A DNA stretch of 64,000 nucleotides, from positions 248,001 through 312,000 of the forward strand of contig JAVXUO010000990.1 in NCBI GenBank assembly GCA_033065855.1, read 5' to 3'. The notes beneath the pieces are model-generated. The model saw nothing but the letters and a program-made list of their open reading frames with translations, was not told where the DNA came from and ran no database searches. The DNA comes from Escallonia rubra. Its lineage: Eukaryota > Streptophyta > Magnoliopsida > Escalloniales > Escalloniaceae. This document shows, piece by piece, positions 34,726 to 45,465 of this stretch (the stretch's first letter is position 1; each line of letters starts with the position of its first letter). Both the position numbers and the translations under genes were made by a program.

Positions 34726-36133
34726 GCACGAAGAATAAATGTAGAGCACCTTTCTCTCTTATCTGGCCAATCAGGTGGGCTACCAAACTGGGTTACTATC
34801 CAAGGGCCTGGGCCATTTTATAATTTAATCTCTTTGGACTTACATTCTCTGGTTTATGGCCTCTTTTTATTTGGACTTCAAGTAGCCTGGGACTCAAATT
34901 CTGACTTGAGTAACTCCAGCCCGCGGAAGGCCTTGAAGCCCAATGAATTCTCTTAAATCAGCAACTACCTGGGACGCAGCAGCCAGATGAGAGGTGGCAT
35001 TGGGCTTGGCCGAGCCTTATTCTTGGACTCATTTCAACGAGTGGGCTGTGATGATCTACTTAAGGCTTCACAAGGGCCTTCTTGTTTTCAGAATGAACTG
35101 GGGGGCGAAGGTGGACCTGGCCCTTTCTCTCATTCAATTTTGCATGTGAATTCTATTCACGTTTCTGCTGGGAACTTGCCAATGGGGAATCTCCCATTGT
35201 TGGACCATGTCATTACTGAATCCACAGGACTTAATCTGAACTCATCAAATGTGAGCTTTCAGGAACGTGTTTGCGGTAGTAAGGTGGTGAACCATCTTTG
35301 GCTGCTTCCATAAAACAAATGAAAGAGGACTTATATCTAAAAATATCTCCGTCTTCAAGAATTATCTGTAATCCACTTACCTTGCAGGACAACCCTCACA
35401 AATCTCCAGCTCTGAAGTCTAATGCTCTTGGGACTAACCTAATCATAAAGGAGCCATCGACATTAAGAAATCGATTTGCGGCGCCAAAATTTACTGATGA
35501 TGAAGATGATCTCTCGGGTGATTCAACTCTCTCAATATCGCTATCAGACAAAATGAAGAATCAGTACAATAATAGCTCTGGTCAGCAAGTATATAATCTT
35601 ACTGGAAAGCACAAGATGCCAGAGGACGGTGTTCTGAAAGAAGAAAAGGATGGGAAGAAATTCTGTATGACAGATTTAGATGCTCTTATGCCAGCTTCAG
35701 GTTCCTCTTCAATTCCCCTTCTTTCCTTTCTGCAGTCATTTCTGTTAATGCAATATTATTTCGTCAAGCTCTGCTTTACTTTTCATACTGTGAACTGTAA
35801 AAAACGGAAATTCAAGATGTCCTTAATTTCCGTCAAAACTACCAAGCGTTTTAAGATTAGCGTTGGGGAATCGGAGACCCTGGTTTTTAAAACCTTGAAC
35901 CAGTCTCCTTGGCTAAAGAGACGGAGAAATTTGTCGGGTGATGTGTGCTCTAGAGATTTTAACTTATCCATCAGCCGCGAAGAAATTGACTTATTGAATA
36001 TTGAGGCGCCTGGGTCTAAATCATCGCCTCGCAAACGCTCTTGGTGCGTTACTATAAACCCTTTTGCTCTATGTTTAGAGCCTCCTTCTGTACGAGTTTC
36101 GGGTGTTGTCTCATAACAATCCCTTCATGATCA
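34726..36133 (+). pseudogene. Degenerate LINE linker between ORF1 and ORF2
   Basis: Frames of 108 codons (34987-35313) and 272 codons (35298-36116) are open but match no domain I recognise. Related plant L1s have a long, poorly conserved basic and serine-rich ORF1 tail here, so these frames are probably remnants of that tail after a few indels. I do not call them independent genes. Confidence 0.5.
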
Positions 36134-39100
36134 ATGATACAACTTTGCTGGAAATGCCGTGGGTTAGGCCATGCCCTATCAGTTCGTGCAGCATTAAAGA
36201 TGGAAAAATCGTTTAAACCTAGCTGTATTTTCTTATAAGAAATAAAAAAACCTGGACATTTTGTTACCTCATTATTCCTAAAGATGGGTTACACGAATAC
36301 CGTTGGTGTTGACCCGGGGGGGATCTCTGGCACAAAAGGGGGTCTGTGGGTTGGCTGGAGAGAGGATCTAACTGGCAAACTTCTGTACAGTGATAAGAAC
36401 TTCATCCTTGTAAAGTTTCGAGATGGTGTTGGTAATTCTTGGGTGTCGGGTTTTGTTTATGGGCATCCAAGTCTGGCAAAGAGGAAGAAGACTTGGGATA
36501 AAATAGCTACAGCTCTGTTAATGGTGAGATCCCCATTACTTCTTATTGGAGATTTCAATCAAGTCTTGTCCCCGTCTGATAAGACCGGGCCTAACTCGAA
36601 CAGTATTCCTGGTTCTGATAGCCTGTCAGAGTTCTTGACATACTTCCATCTGATTGACGTGAAATGGGTGGGACCCTCTTTTACTTGGACAAATAACCAT
36701 AATGATCATTCGTGTATTTATGAGCATATTGACCGAGGATTTGCAAATATTGAGTGGTCTTCTTTATTCCCACATGCTACGTTAACAAATCTGGGAATCC
36801 AATCGTCAGACCATGCGCCCTTACTACTTGATACCCAACCATTAATTTCTAAACTTGCACGTCCCTGGCGTTTTGAAGCTATGTGGCTAAAACACCCACT
36901 AGGTAAACCTACTATCTTTCAAGCCTGGCAACAAGTGGTTGAGGGATCTCCACTCTACCAAGTGGCCACATGGGGTGCCATTATGATGCGAAACTTAAAA
37001 AGTTGGAATAAGGAAGTTTTTGGCCATCTACACACCCAGATCTCGAATACCATAGCTCATTTGAACCATTTCCAATCTCTACTCCCTAATCTGGAGGCTC
37101 AACAGCTGGAACAATTTTCTAGTCGCAGATTAAATTGGCTTATGGAATGTGAGGAAATTTTCTGGGCTCAGAAAGCTAGGTCCCAATGGTTGAGGCTTGG
37201 GGACGACAATACCAAGTTTTTCCATCAATCTACAAAAATCCGGCGGAACTGGAATCTTATAGTTACCATTACCGATGGGAACAATATTACTCACTCATCG
37301 TATCAATCTATTGAATTGTGTCTGGTACACCATTTCCAAAGTATCTTCTGCACTCCTGATCCGACAGCTAACTTCCTACCAAATTCGACTATAGTAAACG
37401 GTATTTCAGCTTGCCTCAATGATACACAGATAGCATTTTTGGATGGACCCTATACAGCTTCGGAAGTTAAACTTGCTCATTTTCAAATAAAACCTCTAAA
37501 AGCCCCTGGACCTGATGGCATTCCTGCTCTTGCTTATCAAAAGTGTTGGGACTTTATGGAACGGCCTATTACTGCAGCTGCTTTATCCTTCCTTCGATCG
37601 GGACACATGCTCCGGATAACAAACAAATCCTTTATTGTTCTCATTCCAAAATGCAAAAACCCTCAATCTCCGAGTGACTTCAGGCCAATCAGCCTTTGCA
37701 ACACCATGTATAAGATTATCTCAAAGGTCTTGGTAAATCGAATAAAAGGCTCTCTGGGTGACCTTATCTCTCATTTCCAAAATGCCTTTGTGGGAAAGAG
37801 ACATATTGCGGATAATATCCTTATTGCTCAGGAATTATCATCCAAAATTAGACTGGCTAAATGGACAAAGGGTATTTTGGGAGCTATCAAGATGGATATG
37901 AGTAAGGCTTATGACCGGGTGAAATGGAGTTTCCTTGAGGCAGTTCTCATGAAAATGTTATTTCCAGCACATCTGATACATCTCATCATGCAGTGTGTAT
38001 CTACAGTTTCCTATGAAGTAATAATCAATGGAACCCATCTAAACGTTTTCAACCTAAATGCAGCCTCAAGCAGGGGGATCCGTTATCTTTTTATCTCTTT
38101 ATCCTCTGTGCTGAAGGATTCTTTGCAGCTTTTTCGAAGGCCCAAGATATACATTTGATTCCTGGTATCAAAGCAGGCATGAAGAGCCCTCCTATAAATC
38201 ACCTCTTTTTTGCTGATGATGCCATTATTTTTACCAAGATAACCCCCCAGTCTGTTGATTCGATTAAAACAACCATGGAGTCTTATTGCTCGGAATCAGG
38301 CCAACAGATCAACCTTACAAAGTCCTCCATGACTTTGAGTCCAAACGCCCGTTTGACTGATATTGATTTTGTCACCCAAAGCTTGGGTTTCAAAGCAGCA
38401 ACAGATTTTGGATCCTACTTGGGAACCACACTTGATGTCACTACCCGACAGAGAGAAATCTTTCGAGACTTAATCGCCAAAGTCAAAGATCGATGTGCAA
38501 GCTGGAAAAGGGTTCTTCTGAATAAAGCTGGACGGGCCACTTTTATCAAATCCGTTCTTCAATCGCTACTCATTTACCACATGCAGGTATATCTTTTTCC
38601 TGCCCACGTATGTCACAAGATTGACTCTTTGCTTGGTAGGTTTTGGTGGTCAGGAATTGAGAACAATCGTGGCATGCATTACGTGGACTGCTGGAATTTG
38701 GTGGGCTGGGATTCAAAGACACTAGGCTCTTTAATCAGGCTCTACTATCCAAAACTGCATGGAGAATTATGGCCAACCCAGAATCTCTTCTTGCCCGAGT
38801 AATGCAAGGTAAGTATTGCACTCGCCAAAATTTCCTTAACTCTCCGGAAACTGGTAAATTCTCAAAAGGATGGCGGGGCATTATTTTGGGAAGGACAACG
38901 ATTCGTAATGGCCTCAGGTGGCAAGTTGGCAACGACATGAGTATATCTATCTGGAACGATTACTGGATTCCTGCAAGCAAAAAGATTCTTCTCGTGTCGG
39001 ATACGCAGAATAGTCAACCTGACATAAATTCTAACCTTGTGTGTGATCTGATTCATAATGGCAGGTGGAATCATCAAAAGATCAAAGCGCTCTTCACTCC

Positions 39101-40313
39101 TCCTATTGCTAACTCTATTATTGCTATTCATATTCCAAGGCTTGACTACGATGACCAGGTTGTCTGGGGACCAATGATGAATGGCGAATTCACAGTCTCT
39201 TCGACGTATAAAATGTTATATATGGCCAAAGCGGAGGACATGAATTCACATCGCAAGCTACCTTACCCTATTTCTGATTTCTCTGTGAATATCTGGAAAA
39301 AACTATGGAAATTACCGATACCGCTCAAGATTCGGTTCTTGGCATGGCAGATTCTATGGGACCGTCTACCCTTACAATCAAATCTTAACCGCCTTGGGAT
39401 TCAATCAAGTGCTGGTTGTCCCCTTTGTGACTTACACATAAAAGATGCCACTCATCGATTTATACAATGCCCTTCTGTTAGACCTATCTGGTTCGGTATA
39501 CCCCTTGGTATCCGGAGTGAGGACATCAGATGTACCGGTAGGGAATGGCTTATAGCTTGGCTTGACCGGAAATTTGGGCCTGCAAATTCCCTCAACCTAA
39601 TATATTTTTTCGTTACCCTTTGGTTTATCTGGACCCATAGAAACAAGCTTGTTTTTTCTAACATACCCTTTAACCCGTGGGAGATTATTCCACAAATTCT
39701 TACTTGGACTAATTCAATTTTCCCTGATCTAACTTATTTGCCTTCAAAACCTTCTTCACTCCCTCAACCGAATTGCTCACCAAATACAAACCATAACTCA
39801 AATCCTCGTTGTGATCCGATCATTGTTCATCGTTGTCCTGTGCCTTGCTCTTGTATAACTCCTTATAATTTTACCTTGGTCATTTTTTCCTGTTTTGATA
39901 GCTTTTGCCTTCGGGTAGGCATTGGTGTATCTTGTTATGTAAATAGTGTGAGGTGTGGTTCGACGGCCTTTTCATCTTTGTCCTCGGACAAATATACTGC
40001 TTTAGCCATTAGTCTGCATATTGCATCGCTATGGGCTCTTAAAAATAATTTCCTACATATAAAGGTTCTAACTGAATCTTGTTTCCTCCTCAATCAGATG
40101 GTAGGTTATAAAGACATTGTAGATACGGTGGCACCCATCATCTATGATTTTTGCTATAGTGTAACAGATTATCATCACTTTAGTATGGACAGGGCAGGTC
40201 CTCACCTTTTGACTGAAGCACGGCTCCTAGCTCATTTTGCATGTCAGACCCGTATAGATATTTACCAAGACTGGGTTGATGACAAAGTGAAGGGTGGTAG
40301 CCTTGGTTCGTAG
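36134..40313 (+). pseudogene. LINE ORF2: endonuclease, reverse transcriptase, zf-RVT and RNase H-like region, broken
   Basis: The frame opens with ATG at 36134 and reads CWKCRGLGHALSVRA, the usual start of the endonuclease domain. It meets an in-frame TAA at 36236-36238 and continues from 36239. Endonuclease landmarks LLIGDFNQVL, FTWTNN and SSDHAPLLL follow. Reverse transcriptase landmarks are KAPGPDGIPA, DFRPISLCNTMYKIISKVL and KMDMSKAYDRVKW. A frameshift near 38062 moves the frame so that the KQGDPLS block and the catalytic FADD segment (LFFADDAIIF, about 38202-38231) lie in a second frame. A second frameshift near 38705 leads to the last part (38769-40313). That part has the zf-RVT segment (WKLPIPLKIRFLAWQILWDR, then CPLC...H...C) and an RNase H-like remnant. 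One stop and two frameshifts make ORF2 inactive. Confidence 0.88.
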
Positions 40314-40619
40314 TGATGCTTATTCATATACTTTTGCAGGGTGTCTTCCGGATTTGGCTTGTATTTCTTTTTATGAACTTTTTTTTTTTTTCTGTCTTGT
40401 TGTATTTGCCTTATGGCGGGATGTTATTTCACTTTAAATACAATTCTCTTATTAACCAAAAATAAATAAAAATAACCCACTATAATACGGAGTATAAGCA
40501 TAACCCATTCTAACCCACTTTATACTTAGGTGGGTTAGGTTGGCAAAAAATTAGATTTTTGTGGGTTGGGTTGATTAAAACCATAAAGTTCAACCCAAAG
40601 TCGCGGCCCTATAATAGAC

Positions 40620-41588
40620 GTCTATGCTTATTGACAAAAAGAATTTACACTTAAAAATTGTTTTTTAGTAGGATCTGGGCTGTTATAGTGGAACTTGTAT
40701 TTGTTGGCCAAACATATCATAATATGTAAGTTCTTAGCAGCAACTTTACGCGTTAGAAGCTTACGCAGGCTGCTCCCTTTTCAAGAAAAGTTCTTTCTAT
40801 GCCCAATCTAACAGAATAAGGCAGAGGAATATCACTATTCATGTTTGATTGCATTGCACCACTTGATTCTAGGTGAATGAAATTGTGCAACGGTGTGAAA
40901 TAACCTATTTCTCAATCTTTGTCATCTCTTCGTTCTGTATTTTTGGTCTATTTCAGTGTGCAAGCTTATAGCCAATACTAGACTAACGCAGTTTTCCTAC
41001 GTTATACTGAACTGAGATGATAAACTAGCAAACTGGCCACTAAAAAATCGTACAGAATGAAGGAACCAAGCAGGCAATTGGACCCTTTAACCAGCTATAA
41101 CCACCTGATTGAGCAGCAACATTTCAAGGATCATGCAATGAAATTTATACAGAGGACTGACATTCTTTCGTGATCATTGGAAGAATAGTGACTTATGTGA
41201 CTAGCAGCAAGTAACAAAATTAGTGCAAGTTCAGCAAACGTTGACAACATGAAGGTCCCGTTTCCTTCACCTCAAGCAGCCACGCGGTGCTCACAAAGCA
41301 AACTATTCTCTCGTCTTTAACTAAAGAATACTGCCTGCTTGCCTTTAAGGCCCCAAGTTTAGTAGAGAACAAGTTTAATTCACTAAACACGAAACATTGA
41401 AAGAACTAAAGATGCAGTTAGCAGATTGAATTATTCCATCCTCCTCGGCAGATGCAACTTGGAACTCACAGGCTTGATACGAGAAAAACTTCACACCTCT
41501 GTGGACATCCAACCTATCCAGAGCACGCTTTGTACAATGCACACGTCGCCACCTTAACTTGCAGTCCACCAAGCCATACACACACTGA
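40620..41588. other. Intergenic DNA
   Basis: No coding region, RNA gene or element boundary recognised. Confidence 0.45.
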
Positions 41589-42466
41589 ACCCGTGTTTGA
41601 CGCGCCGGATAGAATAGGCCAAAAAGATAGTATGAATGAGGATATGGAAGGATTTCTTTTGCAGTCGGATAGAAGTGGTAAGGATTTAATCCTATGATTT
41701 GTTTTATTCAACCAAATCACCACCTCAACGACCCACAACTACCCCAACATCATCCATTGCAACCCACAACTACCAACTTCAACATCTCCACCATTACTCC
41801 ATTGTTCAACCAAATCACCACCTCTGTTGTGGCATCCATTCATCACCTGTTGCGGCATTCATTCATCATTCATCGTTCTACCAACCCACAACAAGATTTT
41901 GCAGAGAGAGAGAGGGAGAGAGAGGAGACAAGAGGTGAAGGAAGATGATTCAAGGGAAGATAAGAAGAAGAGGGGTGGGCTATGGAAGTCTGATGGGCAG
42001 CGGCGGTGGCTGCTCCTGGTGGGTTATGGAGGTCTGTTGGGCAGTGACGGGGGCAGCTCCTTGGCAGAGGTAGTGATGGGCTATGGAGGTCTGATGGGTA
42101 GCTCCTTGGCGGCGGCAGCGGGCTATTGCGTCTGATGGGCAGTGGTGTGGACAGCTCCTTGGCGGGCAGTGCAGATCTTGTCTGATGGAGAAGGCAGAGA
42201 AGAGAGGAATAGAGAAGGGAATAGAGAAGAGAGGAATAGAGAAGGGAAAAGAGAAGAGAAGACAAAACTGAGATAATTTAACACCCCCCTCCCCCTCAAC
42301 CCCACCGGCCCCAATCCCGGGACAGAACTATCTCGCTGGAGGAGGATAAAACTCATCTGTTGGATCCTATGTCCGGTTGCAAATAGCTTGTCCTAATGCC
42401 GGATATAGAATGCACCGGATAAAAGATATCATATCCGGTTCCTTAACCCACGCGCCAAACACAGCT
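41589..42466. mobile_element. TIR element, possibly PIF/Harbinger-like
   Basis: The left end reads ACCCGTGTTTGACGCG and the reverse complement of the right end AGCTGTGTTTGGCGCG. Both are followed by CCGGAT-type subterminal motifs. Flanking trinucleotides are TGA and TTA, compatible with a mutated 3-bp TSD of the PIF/Harbinger type but not proof. The interior has CCAC-rich DNA, a GA microsatellite and a short tandem repeat containing GGTCTGATGGG / GGTCTGTTGGG. No transposase. Confidence 0.5.
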
Positions 42467-43499
42467 TTAAAAGCTGTCTTTTCCAGAACACCCTTAGAAG
42501 TTCAACACTGACACTGCAACTCAATTCATACCAAGCTTTCCCAAACCTGATCGGACCTGGACTAGTCTGTGCTACGTATAGCGGCATCTCAGACCCCATT
42601 GATATAGCTGCATGTGAAAAAAGGGTTAGGGTGCAAAGGGCAAAGAAGTGCATCTATTTCACAAGGCAACAATGTCCTCGCCCTGCAATACTTCTCCACA
42701 TTAATTCAAATGTACTTCAAAATGAGTATAAAGCCCTCACTAAACAGTTAAAGGCCCCAAACTGGGACATCCTGCGTATTTCCTCATAATCTCATAAGAA
42801 AGTTGATGTTTCCAACACCCAGGAATGAAAGAAGGAGAGAGCATTTTCATCCATTTTACTTGGGCAAAAAGAATATTCCCTTACATACGTTATGTTTAGG
42901 AGGAAGTAAAATCTAAAGCTAGTGTACCACTTTTCAAGAATCTACTTCACTCAATTAAAGGTAAATATGAGCTCCCATGCTGATGGAAGTGCAAATGGAT
43001 ACAAAGCCTGGGGTTGGAGATGCGGTTGAATAGTAGTATAAATGCAAAGCCATCACTGCAGCCAACTTTTCTCATCACCTTCTCTAAATAAAAGGTGTAC
43101 GAGACCCACTTTATTCTGTTCAAAGGTAGCATGTCTTGATAGGAACCAAAGATACTCTTTTGCTGTTTCACTGCTCTACATAAGTACAAATTCAGCAGAT
43201 AAAAAATCTAAAACAGATGGACAACACATGCAAGTAAATCATAATTCAGGGAAAGAATGGTACAATAATAGTTGGACATACAAATAAAGAGGCGCTTGCC
43301 TTCTCCAAACAATGTTGGAAAACAATCTCACAAACATTAGAAAGCTAGTAGAAGCTTGGCAAACTTCTCCATGAATGGGTAACAATCATATATTGAGTAC
43401 CTCTCTATCTCTTTAAGCTGTTCAGAGAGAGAATGAACAGAAACACCATGCCTTCAGGCAAGCCCCAATGACCACCAAAGCTCTTACTGTGACAGGCAT
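42467..43499. other. Intergenic DNA and probable 3' untranslated region of the glutaredoxin gene
   Basis: No coding region recognised. The part adjoining 43499 lies directly downstream of the stop codon of the minus-strand gene. Confidence 0.45.
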
Positions 43500-44750
43500 T
43501 CAGGAGCAGCAACTTGGACACCGAATCAATCCATTCTCATTGCAATCCGGGCACCTTTTCAATTTCCCTTCCTCTTCCTCGAAAACCTTTCTACTGCCAT
43601 TACAATTCGCACATGGCACAAACCTCGCATCCCCACAATTATGGCAAACAAAACCAGGATCCTTTGCAGGAAAACCTTCCAAAAGCTTCACCAACTCTCC
43701 AGCCTCGTGAAGTTGCTTAATCTCATCCGCACCACCAACATACTTCCCCCGAATAAACACCTGTGGCAAACTAAATTCCTTCCCTCCAAACACACCCTGC
43801 AACTCCTTCCTATACGCCGAATCCATCGAAATATCCCTTTCATCCACATACACCCTAAAGGCTTTCAAAATCATTCTAACCGTACAACAATCCTCGTACG
43901 TCTTCCTAATCCCTCTCAAGCTAGTATAGTACAAAACAATTCTATCATCATTACCCAATAAATAAAACTCACTAGTAGGCGCACTAGGCAACAAGCAACT
44001 CACATTGTCAAACTCCATTGCTCTAATTGCTTTCGGAGTTGAATCCTTAGAATCTTTACACCCCAACATCCTAGCTGACAACGCTCTCCTGTAACTCGAA
44101 ACCACATTGGGGTCCATCTTCGCCAACAACGACTCTTCCGACAAGTGCTTCCACAACGGCTTTGAATCGTTATACTCCACCAGCTCGTAAGAACTTAATG
44201 CCTCAAAATCATCACGACTGTTCTTCCCAGACCCATTAAAATCTAAGACCCGACCCGTACTGGGTTTCTCGCAGATTGATGAATTGGGCTCTGGGTAGTG
44301 AACAACATCAAAATCGAACTCATCACAACCTTTCTTCGCAGACCCATTACAATCTGCGACCCGACCCGAAATGGGCTTTTCATAGATCGACGAATTCGGC
44401 TTTGGGTAGTGAACGATGTCGAAATCGAAGTCATCAAGGCCTTCCATGAGCTCCCAGGTGTTGATCACAGAGTCTGGCGATGACGGGTCTTTCGGGTCTG
44501 GATTAGGGTTAGGGTTCGGAATCGGGTCCACCAGGATTAAAGAGCCGTAAGTGGTGGAGGTGAGAGAAACCAAGTGGTTCGTGTCGCCTTTGCGGATGGG
44601 TGGGTGGTGGACAAGAGGGGTCGGAAGGGAAAGGGTGCGTGAAATTGGAGTGGAGGAAGAAGAATTCGAAGAAGATGGGTTGGAAGGTGGCGTTTGCTCT
44701 TCAGTGGGTGAAGTGAAAAGGATATCAGGACGAGAAGCAGTGCAACCCAT
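43500..44750 (-). CDS. Glutaredoxin-domain protein with C-terminal CxxC zinc-binding region
   Basis: An intronless frame of 416 aa. I start it at 44750 because that methionine begins MGCTAS, an N-myristoylation-type start typical of this plant family; the frame stays open for another 152 codons upstream, but that part looks like untranslated leader. Residues 1-265 are serine/proline-rich and acidic, probably disordered. Residues about 268-360 form the glutaredoxin fold: RIVLYYTSLRGIRKTYEDC, then VDERDISMDSAYRKEL, LPQVFIRGKYVGGADEI and the helix LHEAGEL. The classical CPYC redox pair is absent from its usual place; cysteines occur only at 288-289. The C-terminus has four CxxC pairs (369/372, 380/383, 400/403, 411/414), likely binding zinc. 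This matches the plant At5g39865/At3g57070-type family, often annotated only as 'glutaredoxin family protein'. Membrane attachment through myristate is inferred. Residues 106-142 and 143-179 are a tandem duplication. The substrate is unknown. Confidence 0.92.
   Translation of the reverse strand: MGCTASRPDILFTSPTEEQTPPSNPSSSNSSSSTPISRTLSLPTPLVHHPPIRKGDTNHLVSLTSTTYGSLILVDPIPNPNPNPDPKDPSSPDSVINTWELMEGLDDFDFDIVHYPKPNSSIYEKPISGRVADCNGSAKKGCDEFDFDVVHYPEPNSSICEKPSTGRVLDFNGSGKNSRDDFEALSSYELVEYNDSKPLWKHLSEESLLAKMDPNVVSSYRRALSARMLGCKDSKDSTPKAIRAMEFDNVSCLLPSAPTSEFYLLGNDDRIVLYYTSLRGIRKTYEDCCTVRMILKAFRVYVDERDISMDSAYRKELQGVFGGKEFSLPQVFIRGKYVGGADEIKQLHEAGELVKLLEGFPAKDPGFVCHNCGDARFVPCANCNGSRKVFEEEEGKLKRCPDCNENGLIRCPSCCS
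44214..44435 (-). repeat. In-frame 111-bp tandem duplication inside the glutaredoxin gene
   Basis: Residues 106-142 (DDFDFDIVHYPKPNSSIYEK and onward) are repeated as 143-179 (DEFDFDVVHYPEPNSSICEK and onward), with conservative changes. The DNA units are 44325-44435 and 44214-44324. A weak third copy of the start (DDFEALSSYELVEYN) follows. The unit lies in the low-complexity N-terminal half and keeps the frame. Confidence 0.88.
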
Positions 44751-45419
44751 GAATGAAACTGACGGATGGATGGCTTGTGATGTCTTTTGGGAGGACAGTG
44801 ATTTGTGCTCTGTTTTTCTAGCTCTCTTCTCTCCTCCCTCCGAAATGGGGTTTCCTTCTATCCTAGCTTCTCTCTCTTGCTTTTGGGTTGTTGGCTTTTT
44901 GGGGGAATTTTGTTGGTTATGAGAGATATTTAGAGAAGGGCTTTTGGAGGCTTCGAAAGGAAGCAAGATGGATAGATGGGAGGTGTGCTTCGGGTGGGAG
45001 GGAGGTATCAGAAGGAGGTGGGGAAGACGAAGAGCTTGGAAATGGGAATTAATGGCGAGTGAAATTGGTAGAGGGAGTCGTAGAAGAAAGGTGATGTGTA
45101 GCGGTTGTTGGATGCAGCTATGATTGATGAGGGAGTTATTGGGCAGTCCAGGTTCGTTATTGACTGAACTTTGACTGCGGGCATTTATTTTTTCTACTTT
45201 CATCACGGGAACTTTTAGTGGTCATCGAAAAAAGTATTTTAAAAAGCTACTCCTTAAATGATGATACAAATAGGAAAGTACTTCTTCCATATCCTAACAT
45301 ATTTTTCCTATTTTTTTTTGTCGGGTAGGCAATTTAATTACAAAATAGTTATGATTATGTCTACCTATATTGTCTTTAGCTTCGTCGAGACGTCAACAAA
45401 GGATCTGAATTTATATTTT

Positions 45420-45465
<46 letters not shown>

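Larger units (their letters stand above)
33124..40474 (+). mobile_element. Nearly full-length L1-type LINE (non-LTR retrotransposon)
   Basis: A plus-strand element with ORF1 (33124-34725), a degenerate linker (34726-36133), ORF2 (36134-40313, three lesions) and a 3' untranslated region ending in an A-rich tail (AACCAAAAATAAATAAAAATAA, about 40455-40475). Domain order ORF1/CCHC, endonuclease, reverse transcriptase, zf-RVT and RNase H-like remnant is that of plant L1 elements. The 5' end upstream of 33124 and a TSD could not be fixed. A shorter relative lies at 21905-22378. Confidence 0.88.
32640..40611. mobile_element. hAT-type element split by a LINE insertion
   Basis: The left end reads TAAGGTGTTACTTGAATGCG and the right end, as reverse complement, TAGGGCCGCGACTTTGGG. 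About 40 bases in, both share (T)TGGTTTT..ACCCAACCCA followed by an A-run and ATC. TAATAGAC lies outside both ends (32632-32639 and 40612-40619), a perfect 8-bp TSD although the copies are 8 kb apart. Without the LINE the element would be under 1 kb. Its interior has GGTGGTGGC-type repeats (32845-33040) and many AACCCA motifs. Confidence 0.75.

Noticed and set aside
35298-36116. An independent 272-aa protein between the two LINE frames
   Set aside because: It sits where related LINEs have a variable ORF1 tail and shows no recognisable fold of its own.
38155-40313. Two separate genes (38155-38802 and 38769-40313) next to the reverse transcriptase frame
   Set aside because: They continue the same LINE ORF2 after frameshifts; domain order is uninterrupted.
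44751-45206. Extension of the glutaredoxin frame by 152 codons upstream of the MGC start
   Set aside because: The family starts with a myristoylation-type MGC; the extension is low-complexity and looks like an untranslated leader that happens to lack stops.
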